A stretch of 64,000 nt of DNA from JAENVU01 sp046598395 (GTDB taxonomy: Bacteria; Actinomycetota; Acidimicrobiia; IMCC26256; JAENVU01), in assembly GCA_046598395.1 (NCBI GenBank), contig JBKJIQ010000009.1:124001-188000 (forward strand), read 5' to 3'. The position numbers and the translations under genes are program-made. The notes under the pieces are model-generated. The model was given only the letters and a program-made list of their open reading frames with translations, was not told the origin of the DNA and ran no database searches. Below, piece by piece: positions 33,453 to 42,959 of the stretch (its first letter is position 1; every line of letters starts with the position of its first letter).

Positions 33453-34538
33453 ATGGCCGAAATGGATCCGACCACACTGACGACGCCGTGGCGGCGCGAT
33501 CCGACTGAGACCACTCCTGCGTTGGCGAAGTGGGTTGAGCACATCGTGGGCCCGGGAACGCGGGTCGAAGACGTGGGCGAGCCCGGCAACGGCATGTCGA
33601 GTGAGACCGTGCTCTTCACCGTGGTGGAGAACGACGGCACGCGCCAGCGCCTGGTCGCTCGGCTCGCGCCGATGCCGGACGTCTATCCGGTCTTCCCCAC
33701 GTACGACCTCGACCTCCAACGCCGGTGCATGGATCTCGTGCGCGAACGCACCAACGCGCCGGCGCCCACGTGTCGCTGGCTCGAGACCGACCCGGCGTGG
33801 ATGGGCACCCCGTTCCTCGTGATGGAACGCATCGACGGTGAGGCGCCGGCCGACGTGCCGCCGTACGTCTTCGGTGGATGGGTGATGGATGCAAGCCCCG
33901 AGCAGCGCGACGCACTCGTAGCGAACTCGGTGGAGGTGCTCGCGCAGGTCCACACCATCAATCCCACCAACGCCGACCTCTCGTTCATCGGCGAAGCCGC
34001 TTCGGCGCCGTCGGCCATGACCGCCCAGCTCTCCGGCCAACGCAGCTACTACGAATGGGCGCGCGAAGGCGTGACGTACCCACTCATCGAGCGCACCTTC
34101 GACTGGCTCGTTGCCCACCAGCCCGAAGCGCGCGAGACCGTCCTCAACTGGGGCGACAGCCGGATCGGCAACATGCTGTACCAAGACTTCGCGCCGGTCG
34201 CGGTGCTCGATTGGGAGATGGCCACCGTTGGTCCCCGCGAAGTGGACCTGGCCTGGATGGTGTTTCTCCATCGGTTCTTCCAGGATCTCGCGGAACGATT
34301 CGAGATGCCGGGAATCCCCGACTTCATGTCCCCCGAGACGGTGTGCCGCGAGTACGAATCCCGCACGGGCTACGTCGCACGGGACCTGCATTGGTACGAG
34401 GTCTACGGAGCGCTGCGCTTCGCGATCGTGTCGGTGCGCACCAGCACTCGAGGAATGGCGTACGGCCAGATGGAACAGCCCGAGGATCCCGACGACCTTG
34501 TGATGTTCCGCTCGCTCCTCGAGTCCATGATCGCCTAG
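33453..34538 (+). CDS. Phosphotransferase family protein (ACAD10/APH-type)
   Basis: Product is 361 residues from ATG 33453, preceded by GGGGGA. The catalytic loop is VLNWGDSRIGNML, with Trp-Gly where HGD is usual, and the metal-binding motif is VAVLDWEMATVGPREVDLAW. The N-terminal lobe has SSETVLFTVV and RLVARLAP. This branch occurs near acyl-CoA dehydrogenases and may phosphorylate hydroxyacyl substrates. The first catalytic His is replaced by Asn-Trp, so activity needs testing, although this variation is common in the branch. Confidence 0.85.
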   Translation: MAEMDPTTLTTPWRRDPTETTPALAKWVEHIVGPGTRVEDVGEPGNGMSSETVLFTVVENDGTRQRLVARLAPMPDVYPVFPTYDLDLQRRCMDLVRERTNAPAPTCRWLETDPAWMGTPFLVMERIDGEAPADVPPYVFGGWVMDASPEQRDALVANSVEVLAQVHTINPTNADLSFIGEAASAPSAMTAQLSGQRSYYEWAREGVTYPLIERTFDWLVAHQPEARETVLNWGDSRIGNMLYQDFAPVAVLDWEMATVGPREVDLAWMVFLHRFFQDLAERFEMPGIPDFMSPETVCREYESRTGYVARDLHWYEVYGALRFAIVSVRTSTRGMAYGQMEQPEDPDDLVMFRSLLESMIA

Positions 34539-34790
34539 TCCGAGCGCGACCCCCGCGGGCGGACCACCGCGAACCAAGTGTCGAACTCAACCGGCAAGGC
34601 GCTCGTGAAGGCCGGCGCGAACGTGGTGGCACACCAGGTTCGGATCTCTGAGGCTTCGTCACCATTCGCGACCGCGGCCGCGACGTTGGTTTCGGTCATG
34701 AGGTAATCGACGTACTGATCAAGACTCATCTCGATGGTGACGACGAACGATGCCGTCGCTACTACCTCGAACGGTCGCCGTCGGCGGATC
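34535..34790 (-). pseudogene. C-terminal remnant of a class I SAM methyltransferase
   Basis: The reverse strand encodes about 85 residues: PFEVVATASFVVTIEMSLDQ, YVDYLMTETNVAAAV, EIRTWCATTFAPAF and EFDTWFAVVRP. This matches the last 80 residues of many actinobacterial SAM-dependent methyltransferases (a Q/DxYVxYLMTxxNV helix then a final beta strand). The SAM-binding N-terminal domain is absent: the sequence upstream is the 5' end of the oxygenase gene on the other strand. A short ORF from ATG 34729 remains. It overlaps the phosphotransferase stop by 4 bp. Confidence 0.5.
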
Positions 34791-34829
34791 GGTTCTAGAG
34801 TCTGCGTTCCCGACACTGAGGATGCACCG

Positions 34830-35840
34830 ATGGACCTCATCCCCGTGATCGATCTCGCGCCGCTCATCGCGGGCGACATCTATGAGGTCGAACCCGCCGA
34901 GGTCGCGGCGCAGATCGACCGGGCGTGTCGCGAGGTCGGCTTCTTCTCCATCGTCAACCATGGAATCGATCCCGCGCTCTGCCGGCGCGTCGACGCCCTC
35001 GCTCGGGAGTTCTTCGCCCAACCGATCCTCGAGAAGCAGCGGGTAGCAATGGTGCACGGCGGCAGCGCGTGGCGCGGTTGGTTCCCGCTTCGTGGCGAGC
35101 TCACGTCCGGGAAGCCCGACCACAAAGAGGGTTACTACTTCGGCCGTGAAATCCCCGTCACCGATCCCCGGGTGTGCGCCGGCACCCCACTCCACGGCCC
35201 GAATCTCTGGCCGAGCCAACCCGTCGACCTGCGCGAGACAGTGCTCGAATACATCGGTGCCCTAGAGGCTCTCAGTCAACAACTGACGCGAGCCATCTCC
35301 GTGGGTCTCGGCCTCGCGCCGAACGAGCTCGCGCAGCGATGGTTTCGTGATCCCACCATCCTGTTACGCCTCTTCCGATATCCTCCGGCCACGCCGGACG
35401 CACCGGCACACGGCGTGGGGGAACACACGGACTATGGATTCCTCACGTTGCTCTGGCAGGACGACAACGGTGGGTTGGAGATCCGAGCCGATCATGGTTG
35501 GGTCGAGGTCCCGCCGAACCCCAACGCGTTCGTCTGCAACATCGGCGACATGCTCGACCGGTTGACCAGCGGCCGATACCGGTCCACACCGCACCGAGTC
35601 CGCTCGCCACACGCGAGCGACCGCATTGCCATCCCGTTCTTCTTCGATCCCGATTGGGACGCGCGGATCGATGCTCTGCCGTTGATGGGTGATGCGCCCG
35701 CTGACGACGCGTCATCCCGATGGGACCGAACGAGCGTGCATCAGTTCCGCGGCTCGTACGGTGAGTACCTCATAGCCAAGGTCGCCCCCGTCTTCCCCGC
35801 ACTCGGCGAGGCCGTGCTCAAGCCCACCAACTCCCGCTAA
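34830..35840 (+). CDS. Isopenicillin-N-synthase-family Fe(II)/2-oxoglutarate oxygenase
   Basis: Product is 336 residues. The N-terminal DIOX_N region is IPVIDLAPLIAG and ACREVGFFSIVNHGID. The iron site is His199 and Asp201 in GEHTDYGFLTLL, with the distal His in YRSTPHRV. The 2-oxoglutarate Arg-x-Ser-type motif is SDRIAIPFF. Members hydroxylate or desaturate small molecules; bacterial ones without a biosynthetic cluster are mostly of unknown substrate. GAGGA precedes ATG 34830 at 7-8 nt. Confidence 0.88.
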   Translation: MDLIPVIDLAPLIAGDIYEVEPAEVAAQIDRACREVGFFSIVNHGIDPALCRRVDALAREFFAQPILEKQRVAMVHGGSAWRGWFPLRGELTSGKPDHKEGYYFGREIPVTDPRVCAGTPLHGPNLWPSQPVDLRETVLEYIGALEALSQQLTRAISVGLGLAPNELAQRWFRDPTILLRLFRYPPATPDAPAHGVGEHTDYGFLTLLWQDDNGGLEIRADHGWVEVPPNPNAFVCNIGDMLDRLTSGRYRSTPHRVRSPHASDRIAIPFFFDPDWDARIDALPLMGDAPADDASSRWDRTSVHQFRGSYGEYLIAKVAPVFPALGEAVLKPTNSR

Positions 35841-35855
35841 CCGGAGCGCGCATTC

Positions 35856-38444
35856 TTAACCGTCGCCGGCCAGCTCGGTCAGACTCGCGAAGACGGCTCG
35901 CCGAAGTTCCGACGGTCGACGCGGCTCCGAATCGCGCGCACCCACTCCCGCCGCGACCGGCTCACGGTTTGCATCGGGCACCGGTGTCGGGACTGGCCCG
36001 GCGATGGCGTCATCGCCGACCTCAGGCTCAGCTGCGCGCCGTACGGTCGATGGCGGGGTCGGTGCCGAGGCCGGGGCCGGTTCGGATGCCGCCGCCGGCG
36101 CCGGTATGAGCGCGTGCGCCGAGTCGAGCTCGGCGATCAGTTCCAACTCGCGCGAACGCAAAGCTGTCAGTGTCTCGTCCGCCGTCCCTGCCCGTGCCGT
36201 GGCTGCGTCGGCCTTCATGCGCAGACTCGCGATGGCCTGTTCCGCCAGGCGCCGGTCCTCGGAGCGGGTCGTCTCGAGCTCAACGGCTCGCGCTCGGGCA
36301 TCGGATAGGGCGCTCATCGTCGACTCGATCTCGCCCGCCATCTCCGCCTCTCGGGTTCGGAGTGCGTCTCGCTCATCTCGGGTCGCGCCGAGCTCTCGCA
36401 CGAGATCATCGAGGCGCGCCACCACATCGCCGTGTTCGGCGTCGACCGCGGATACCGCGTCATCAAGCTCGGCGATCCGCTCGGTTGCAGATTCATGCTG
36501 GCCGTGGAGCTGCGCTACTTCGAGCGTGAGCGAGTCGGCTTGTGCGACGGCAACATCACGTTCGGCGCGAGCCGTCGCCAGCGCCTGCTCCACGTCTCTC
36601 GCGGCCTTGTCGGCCTGCGTCAGCGCGGCGCTGAGTTCGTCAACCCGAGCGCTCGCAGCGGAAGACTCGGCCACGGCCGCCGTCATGGCTGCCTCGAGTT
36701 CCTCCATCCGCGAGTCACGCTGGGTCAGTTCGTCCGCCATGCGAACGAGCTGGGCTTCGAGGTCCCGGCCCGCGTCGACGACACTACCGTGCACGGCGAG
36801 GAGCATCGCGAGTTGCTCGTCGGATTTCGCCCGTTCGGCGCGTTCCACAACTTGGCCCGACTGCAGGTCCTCGATCTGTGCGGCACGACTCGCCAAATGC
36901 CGTTCGAGGCCCTCGGCGCGTCCAACCGATTCTCCGAGTTCCACGGTCGTGGCTGACAGCGCGGCTTCAAGCTGCGCGATGCGTTGTTCGCGCGCGTCGA
37001 TCTCGGTCGCGAGGTGTTCTGAGCGCGCCGACGCCGACGTCAGTTCGGCCGCGGTCGCCGCGTGGGTCGCTTCGAGGTCCACCGCGTGCCGGTCGTGGGC
37101 GGTCGCCGCCTGTTCGAGTTGAGCTTCGAGCTCGGCCACCCGACGCTCGTGACGGAGAACCGCCGACCGCAGTTCATCCACATACGCATCGAGTTCGGAT
37201 CGCACTCCGTCGATATTGACCAGTTCGCCTTCGGTCCTTCGTAACCGCGCCTCCGCATCGGCGTGCCCGGCCATCGCGAGTGCGAGATCCGCTTCGACGC
37301 GGGCGGTGCATTCTTGAAGCTCAGCGACGCGCTGCTCGGCCTCCACCGCCCGCGACCGCGCCTCCACCACTTCGCGCTCGAAGTCTCGAGCATGAGCCTC
37401 GGCCGCGTGCACCGCATCTGCGCTGGAGGTTGAACTCCGTTGCTCGGCCTCGAAGCCGACCACGAGCGCGTGCAACGCCGCGAGCTCGTCACGCGCCGCG
37501 TCGAGATCAGCACGGGTCGCTTCGAGGGTGTCCGAGGTGGAAGCCCGTTGGTTGTTGACGCCCTCGATCTCATCACGGAGTTCGTTGGTGCGCGACTCCG
37601 CCGACTTGGCTCGGGCAATCGCGACCGCGAGCTCATCGCGCAGGGCTCGGACGTGCTGCTCTTCAACCCCGTCGCTTCCTTCCGGACGCGGCCCGCCCAC
37701 ACTGGTCGCCCGATGAAGAACCTCGGTCACCCGCTCAAGACGCCGTTCCACGTAGGAGCGCGCGTCGCTCACCCGTTGGAGTTCGAGGCGGGCCGCGTCC
37801 CGTTCACGGAGCGCTTCTAGGAGTCGCTGACGATGGCTCTCGCCGAGCTGATCACGATCTGAGATGTGGGTCCGCAGCAGCTGCATCTCCGGCGAAGCCG
37901 GCGCGGGTTCCGGTGCAATCCCCGGGGGGGCCACCACGGCCGTCTCGCCGTCCATCGATGCACCGAGACGGCGACGCTCGTCATGCGTTGCCCGGAACCG
38001 CGCCTGCGCGACCAGCCGCTCGTGCTCCGAACGCTCCTCGAGAATCTCGCGCCGGACCGCGGCCAGTTGCCGTTCGGTCTCCAACCGTTGGCCCGCGAGT
38101 TCTTCCAACGCCCGCCGCTGGGCGAGCGCGACTCGGCGGGCCTCTTCGGCCGCTTCGGCGTTGGCCCGCACCGCCGCCTCCAGTTCCGGCGCCGCCTTGC
38201 GGCCCCGGCCAGGAGGCACTTGGACCAGTTCCCGGCGAAACACCGGAGGTGCCGGTAGCTTCGGCGCGGTGCGACTCGCCGCCAACTGGTCCAACGTGCG
38301 TTTGGGCGTCGGCGACGTTGTCGTTGCGGGTTCCTTGGTCGTAGTCAGCACAACTCCCCTCGCGGTCGATTTCGACCTCATCTTCTTTTCGACCATTGAT
38401 CGCCCACAACTTGAGCGCTTGAGCACTTCCTTCCATTGAGACAT
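35856..38444 (-). CDS. Large cytoplasmic coiled-coil protein
   Basis: Product is about 862 residues. From residue 70 to about 760 nearly every segment is a heptad-rich Ala/Glu/Arg/Leu coiled coil, for example AEAAEEARRVALAQRRALEE, RDAARLELQRV and AELEAQLEQAATAHDRHAVD. Short Pro/Ala-rich linkers occur near 45, 170 and 770-850. There are no transmembrane helices, no P-loop and no SMC hinge. Such proteins act as scaffolds (polarity, cytoskeleton-like filaments). Start is uncertain: ATG 38444, GTG 38453, or an internal ATG such as the one at residue 17. No partner gene is evident; the neighbours are metabolic. Codon use is like the surroundings. Confidence 0.75.
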   Translation of the reverse strand: MSQWKEVLKRSSCGRSMVEKKMRSKSTARGVVLTTTKEPATTTSPTPKRTLDQLAASRTAPKLPAPPVFRRELVQVPPGRGRKAAPELEAAVRANAEAAEEARRVALAQRRALEELAGQRLETERQLAAVRREILEERSEHERLVAQARFRATHDERRRLGASMDGETAVVAPPGIAPEPAPASPEMQLLRTHISDRDQLGESHRQRLLEALRERDAARLELQRVSDARSYVERRLERVTEVLHRATSVGGPRPEGSDGVEEQHVRALRDELAVAIARAKSAESRTNELRDEIEGVNNQRASTSDTLEATRADLDAARDELAALHALVVGFEAEQRSSTSSADAVHAAEAHARDFEREVVEARSRAVEAEQRVAELQECTARVEADLALAMAGHADAEARLRRTEGELVNIDGVRSELDAYVDELRSAVLRHERRVAELEAQLEQAATAHDRHAVDLEATHAATAAELTSASARSEHLATEIDAREQRIAQLEAALSATTVELGESVGRAEGLERHLASRAAQIEDLQSGQVVERAERAKSDEQLAMLLAVHGSVVDAGRDLEAQLVRMADELTQRDSRMEELEAAMTAAVAESSAASARVDELSAALTQADKAARDVEQALATARAERDVAVAQADSLTLEVAQLHGQHESATERIAELDDAVSAVDAEHGDVVARLDDLVRELGATRDERDALRTREAEMAGEIESTMSALSDARARAVELETTRSEDRRLAEQAIASLRMKADAATARAGTADETLTALRSRELELIAELDSAHALIPAPAAASEPAPASAPTPPSTVRRAAEPEVGDDAIAGPVPTPVPDANREPVAAGVGARDSEPRRPSELRRAVFASLTELAGDG

Positions 38445-38547
38445 CGAGGACACCTATGAGCGAAGCGGCCACCTATCCGAGCCCTAGCCAATCGGCCAGC
38501 GCAGCGGGGCCCGAGCGGCCCGCTCCCCAGGAGCAGGAGCGGGAGAG

Positions 38548-39825
38548 ATGAGCGACTCCCTCACCCACCCGGACTGGGTTCGACGACTGAATCTGTTCGG
38601 CGATGCCGTTGGCGATCCTCGCCTACTCATTTCGTTGGACCCCGACGAACTCCTGGCGGTCGCCCGAGCCAGCACCGGCCTGGTGGATCTCGGTGAAGCG
38701 GACTGGCCCGGCTGGGAAAGCACCTTCCGCGCGTTCATCGGTTCGGTCGACCGCGAGTCCCAACTTCATGTGCTGGGCCGGGTCATCACGCGCGGCGAGG
38801 TCACCCGCATGCTCCAGACGTGGCTGCGCCTCCAAGCCCACTGGAGTGCAACTCCGGAGGTTCCCACCGAACCGATCGACGCGCCCCTCTTTGTCGTTGG
38901 TCCGCCGCGCACCGGGACCACAATCCTGCTCGAGCTCCTCGCGCTCGACCCCGCGCTGCGCGCTCCTATTGCGTGGGAGGCGGTGCAGCCTCTCCCCCTC
39001 CTCGCGGAGCCGGCTGCGGACCGAGCCGAACGCCGTCGGCTCGCCGAGAGTGAGCAGGAGTTCTGGGCCGACATCCAACCGGAGTTCATGGCGATGCATG
39101 AACTCGCGAGTGATCTGCCGTGCGAGTGCGTCCACTTCCTCGCCTATGACTTCGCGGGTCCCTACGGCTCGATGCACTACGACGCACCGAGTTTCAACGG
39201 ATGGCAGCTGGAAAACCTCGACGCACTCACCCGCGTCTACCGACTGCATCGGCGAATGTTGCAAACCTTCCAGCATGCGGGCGACCCGCGCGGCGCAACC
39301 GTGGACGGTTCAACCCGACGCTGGCTCCTCAAGTCGCCGGCCCACGTCTCAACACTGCCCCAGCTCTTCGCGGAGTACCCGGACGCCCTCGTCATTCATA
39401 CCCATCGGGATCCACGCAAGTTCATTGCGTCGCTGGTCAGTCTGCTCGGCGTGTTGCGGTTCATGCGCAGCGATGGCGTGGACCCCGTCGCGTTGGGACC
39501 GATCCTCGAGCTGACGTATCAGATGTTCCTCGAAGGCGCGATGGCCCAACGCGCGGATGGCTCCGTGCCCGCGGCGCGCATCGTCGACTCGCACTTCCTT
39601 GACCTCATGGCCGATCCGGTTGCGAATCTTCACGGCCTCTACGAGCAGCTCGGCTTCGACTGGCCGGCCGGTCACGACGTCCGGATCCGCGACTACTTGG
39701 CGAACAAGCCCAAGGGGAAGCACGGCACGCATTCGTACACGTTCGAGTCCGTCGGCCTCGACGAGGATCACGTGCGCGCCACATTCGCGAACTACGTGGC
39801 GCACTACGGCATCACCGAGGAATAG
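38548..39825 (+). CDS. Sulfotransferase family protein (long type)
   Basis: Product is 425 residues. The 5'-phosphosulfate-binding loop is VVGPPRTGTTILLELL, and the 3'-phosphate-binding region is LVIHTHRDPRKFIASLVSL. RRWLLKSPAHVSTLPQLF is the family's conserved middle block. Family members transfer sulfate from PAPS to hydroxyl groups of lipids, carbohydrates or small molecules; the large members in mycobacteria and Acidimicrobiia have no proven substrate. GGGAGAG precedes ATG 38548. A second member follows at 41035. Confidence 0.88.
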   Translation: MSDSLTHPDWVRRLNLFGDAVGDPRLLISLDPDELLAVARASTGLVDLGEADWPGWESTFRAFIGSVDRESQLHVLGRVITRGEVTRMLQTWLRLQAHWSATPEVPTEPIDAPLFVVGPPRTGTTILLELLALDPALRAPIAWEAVQPLPLLAEPAADRAERRRLAESEQEFWADIQPEFMAMHELASDLPCECVHFLAYDFAGPYGSMHYDAPSFNGWQLENLDALTRVYRLHRRMLQTFQHAGDPRGATVDGSTRRWLLKSPAHVSTLPQLFAEYPDALVIHTHRDPRKFIASLVSLLGVLRFMRSDGVDPVALGPILELTYQMFLEGAMAQRADGSVPAARIVDSHFLDLMADPVANLHGLYEQLGFDWPAGHDVRIRDYLANKPKGKHGTHSYTFESVGLDEDHVRATFANYVAHYGITEE

Positions 39826-39853
39826 GCCTCTGTCAATCAGTGCCGCGAGTCGA

Positions 39854-40969
39854 TCAGCGCAACGAGTCAATCGGCACGACCGTTGCCTGGGGCGTTTCAA
39901 TCGGCCCCTTGGGGAGCATGAAGCGCCAGAACACCATGCCGAACGGGCGGTGCTCCGTGTCGATCCAGTTCGACACGCCCGGATCGCGATGCGCGATCAC
40001 CGCGGTGAACCAACCGTCGTCATCGAGCACCATCTGCGCCCGATTGAGCGACACCGTTCGGTGCGCGTAGTCGTACGTCTGGAGGAACCGGTTCCACAGC
40101 ATCACGTTCGCACACCGACAGTCGGGCCACTTCCCCCGCATCACCAACGCCTCGTCGGGCCCCAGCACGTAGGGCGCCATGCAGTACGACGCATCGATCG
40201 CGGCGAGCGGATGGTTCGACGGCGTCACTGGCGGTGGGAACACGTTCGGTTCCTGGGAGACGAACGCGGGCAGGTCCCTCGTACCCGGCGCACCCATCCC
40301 GAGCGTGCGCGTCCGCACGTAACTGGCGACTCGCCGGAACCCGGCCGCAACCACGGCGTCACTTGGAGGCGGCGGCGGCTCGGTCGCACCCACCACTTCC
40401 ACCGCAAGCTTCACGTCCCGAGTAGGAGCAGCCCCCGGTGACCACAGCTCTTCCCAGTAGTGCCGCGAGGTGATGCGCGTGGTCTCGTCGGTCAGGGGCA
40501 ACCAGTTGCGCGTTTGAGCGGGACCGCCGAGGGTGATCGCGAAATTTCCGTTCGCGTCCACGTCGAACTCAGTGTCGTTGATGATGCCGCCGGTACGGTC
40601 GGGGAAGGCTCCGGCACCGCCGCCCTCCTCGATGGTGAAGCTGGTGTAGATCGCACCGTCGGTGTTTCCGGTCACCCGGTACTCATGGGCATTCGACACC
40701 GCGGTGTCGTAGTAGATCGCATCAGAGTTGTCGCCGAGACTCTTGCGCGTGGAACTCACGATCTGTCGAAATACGGGGGCCAGCGGGTCGTCCTCGAAGT
40801 GGCCGAGCAAGCCACCCTCGAGCAGGTGTGAGATCGCGCGCAATGCGCCCGCGGTGTCTTCGGGCCCCGCAATCCCCCATTCCTCGGCCGCGTAGCGATC
40901 GGCGATTTCTCCCAACGTGGCCAACAGGTCCACGAACGCCGCCTGGCTCTCGCACTTGTCCATGGCCAT
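39854..40969 (-). CDS. DUF1214-like protein
   Basis: Product is 371 residues from ATG 40969, 5 nt after GGAGG; an in-frame GTG at 40975 is less likely. The central part shows the DUF1214 pattern: TSFTIEEGGGAGAFPDRTGG, FDVDANGNFAITLG and NWLPLTDETTRITSRHYWEE. A second block reads YCMAPYVLGPDEALVMRGKW and CRCANVMLWNRFLQTYDY. DUF1214 is often found together with sulfotransferase genes in actinobacteria, and here it lies between two of them. Function unknown. Confidence 0.75.
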   Translation of the reverse strand: MAMDKCESQAAFVDLLATLGEIADRYAAEEWGIAGPEDTAGALRAISHLLEGGLLGHFEDDPLAPVFRQIVSSTRKSLGDNSDAIYYDTAVSNAHEYRVTGNTDGAIYTSFTIEEGGGAGAFPDRTGGIINDTEFDVDANGNFAITLGGPAQTRNWLPLTDETTRITSRHYWEELWSPGAAPTRDVKLAVEVVGATEPPPPPSDAVVAAGFRRVASYVRTRTLGMGAPGTRDLPAFVSQEPNVFPPPVTPSNHPLAAIDASYCMAPYVLGPDEALVMRGKWPDCRCANVMLWNRFLQTYDYAHRTVSLNRAQMVLDDDGWFTAVIAHRDPGVSNWIDTEHRPFGMVFWRFMLPKGPIETPQATVVPIDSLR

Positions 40970-41022
40970 GGTCACCTCCGGGAGTCAGACGTCGTCAGGC
41001 ACCCGCCGACGAGAACCTGTTC

Positions 41023-41028
41023 TACTCT
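41023..41028 (+). promoter_or_regulatory. Predicted -10 element of the second sulfotransferase gene
   Basis: TACTCT ends 6 nt before ATG 41035. Confidence 0.5.
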
Positions 41029-41034
41029 CCCACA

Positions 41035-42201
41035 ATGACGATTGACACCGAAGCGCTCATCCAGGCGGCGATCGACGAAGCCGGATCTGAAGAGTTCGGT
41101 GATCCCCGGTGGCGCGAAGGCCTCGATGTATTGGTCGACGCGCTGGAACGCGAGGCCGAACTCAACGACATCGGCACCGTCATGGTCCCGGGCGAAATCA
41201 CCGGGTACCTGCGCGACCGCCTGGGGATTATGGCGTACCGCAATCAGCACCCCGAGGTGGCCGACGTCGACGTCGTCCCCCCGATCGTGATCGTGGGCCA
41301 AGGTCGCACCGGCACCACGATCCTGCACGACCTCCTCGCCCAGGATCCGGCCAACCGCGTGCCGCGTACCTGGGAGGTGGATCGTCCGTGCCCGCCGCCG
41401 CAGGTTGCGACCTACCAGATTGATCCGCGCATCGCGGAGGTCGATGACACCCTCGCCATGGTCGACATGGTCCTGCCCGGTTTCCGCGCAATGCACCCGA
41501 TGGGCGCCGAGTTGCCGCAGGAGTGCGTGCGCATGACCGGCTCCGAGTTCCGTTCGATGATTTTCCCGACCGCATACCGCGTGCCGTCGTACGGACACTG
41601 GCTGTTACACGAGGCCGACATGGCGCCGCTGTATGACTGGCACCGCATTTTTATTCAGCACTTGCAGTCACACCACCCGACCGACCGCTGGGTCCTGAAG
41701 TCGCCCGCGCACATCTGGTCACTTGAGGCATTGCTCGCCGAGTACCCGAACGCGTTGCTGGTACAAACCCATCGCGACCCCTTGCGCATCATCGCGTCGC
41801 TCAGTTCACTCGTAGCGAAGTTGCGCGAACTCGCCACGGATCGCAGCACGGTGCCCGAGGCCGCCGCCGAGTTCGCCGAGTACATCATCGATGGCCTCGA
41901 CCGGTCGGTGATCGCGCGGGAATCGGGAGCGGTCGATTCCTCTCGGTTCGTCGATCTTCAGTTCGCGGAGTTCATGAGCGACCCGTTCGGCACCATCGGT
42001 GCGATCTATGACGCGCTCGGGTTGGAGCTCACGGTCGAGACGGAAGCCGCGATGCGTTCGTTTCTTGCCGCGAACCCCCAAGGCGCTCACGGCGTGCACG
42101 CCTACACCTGGGCCGACACCGAGCTGAACGAAGCCGAGTGGCGCGACCGCTCGCAGCGCTACCAGGACTACTTCAACGTCCCGAGCGAACACTTCGCGTA
42201 G
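41035..42201 (+). CDS. Sulfotransferase family protein (long type)
   Basis: Product is 388 residues. The phosphosulfate loop is IVGQGRTGTTILHDLLAQ, the conserved middle block is DRWVLKSPAHIWSLEALLAEY and the 3'-phosphate site is LLVQTHRDPLRIIASLSSL. It has the same plan as the 38548 protein but clearly diverged sequence, so the two are old paralogues rather than a recent duplication. It is divergent from the DUF1214 gene (65-bp gap). Confidence 0.88.
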   Translation: MTIDTEALIQAAIDEAGSEEFGDPRWREGLDVLVDALEREAELNDIGTVMVPGEITGYLRDRLGIMAYRNQHPEVADVDVVPPIVIVGQGRTGTTILHDLLAQDPANRVPRTWEVDRPCPPPQVATYQIDPRIAEVDDTLAMVDMVLPGFRAMHPMGAELPQECVRMTGSEFRSMIFPTAYRVPSYGHWLLHEADMAPLYDWHRIFIQHLQSHHPTDRWVLKSPAHIWSLEALLAEYPNALLVQTHRDPLRIIASLSSLVAKLRELATDRSTVPEAAAEFAEYIIDGLDRSVIARESGAVDSSRFVDLQFAEFMSDPFGTIGAIYDALGLELTVETEAAMRSFLAANPQGAHGVHAYTWADTELNEAEWRDRSQRYQDYFNVPSEHFA

Positions 42202-42287
42202 CGCTTCGGCCCGACTTTGGCCCAGAACTCCTGCCTCCAGGCATCGAGAGTGCGCCAAAGTCTGCGGTGGGCAGAGGCGTGGAAGGG

Positions 42288-42959
42288 CTACCGGGGGTCG
42301 GGGGCGGCCGCGAAAACGCTCGGGTCGATGGTGATGTAAATCGCCTTGCACGTGGCCACGCCCACACCGTTCGCGGTGGCCTCGGCGGAGATGAAGAGCT
42401 TGCGGCGCTCCTGCCCGTCGAGCCGGGCGCGTATCTCGATCGGGGTTTCGATCGGCACCGCGTTGACGTAGCGGACAGTCAACTCGCCCGTGAACGCGGG
42501 CTGACCGATACGGCCAATGATGAAACCGGTGACGTCGTCGAAGGTTGCCGCGACGATGCCTCCGTGGGCGCGTCCAGGAGGCCCTTCGAAGCCCTTGCGA
42601 AAGAACACCTGCGCAACCACCTCGTCGCCACCCGGCTCGACCTTGATGTCGACGGCCGTCGGGTTGGCGAGCCCGGCGACGGCGCGATCGTTGAACCCGC
42701 CTGCGGCGATGCCGACCGGGAACGTACCGCCGTGGCCTTCCCGCGCTGCCTGCATGAGCGCCATCCGGTCTCGCCGCGGCGCCGAGTCGAGCATCGCGAT
42801 CAACTCGCGCGTGTGCTGTTGGATCTGCCCGTACGCCTCGTCAGTCTGGGGATGTGCGCGCACGAACGCGTGCACCAGATCGCGCAACGAGTCGCTCGCC
42901 GATACGCGCGCCTCTTCCAGCAGCGTGCCATCATCCTCGGACGCCTCCGCCTCGCTCAT
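42288..42959 (-). CDS. PaaI-type hotdog thioesterase
   Basis: Product is 223 residues. The C-terminal 130 residues form a hotdog domain with the PaaI signature GRAHGGIVAATFDDVTGFII and a final TCKAIYITIDPSVFA strand. About 80 helical residues precede it. It should hydrolyse an acyl- or aryl-CoA. Its start overlaps the stop of the upstream alcohol dehydrogenase by 4 bp (ATGA type), indicating translational coupling. Confidence 0.85.
   Translation of the reverse strand: MSEAEASEDDGTLLEEARVSASDSLRDLVHAFVRAHPQTDEAYGQIQQHTRELIAMLDSAPRRDRMALMQAAREGHGGTFPVGIAAGGFNDRAVAGLANPTAVDIKVEPGGDEVVAQVFFRKGFEGPPGRAHGGIVAATFDDVTGFIIGRIGQPAFTGELTVRYVNAVPIETPIEIRARLDGQERRKLFISAEATANGVGVATCKAIYITIDPSVFAAAPDPR

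Noticed and set aside
36004..37122. 372-codon plus-strand frame inside the coiled-coil gene
   Set aside because: Ser/Arg/Ala-rich antisense shadow of heptad codons; no homology, and the minus-strand frame is much longer and coherent.
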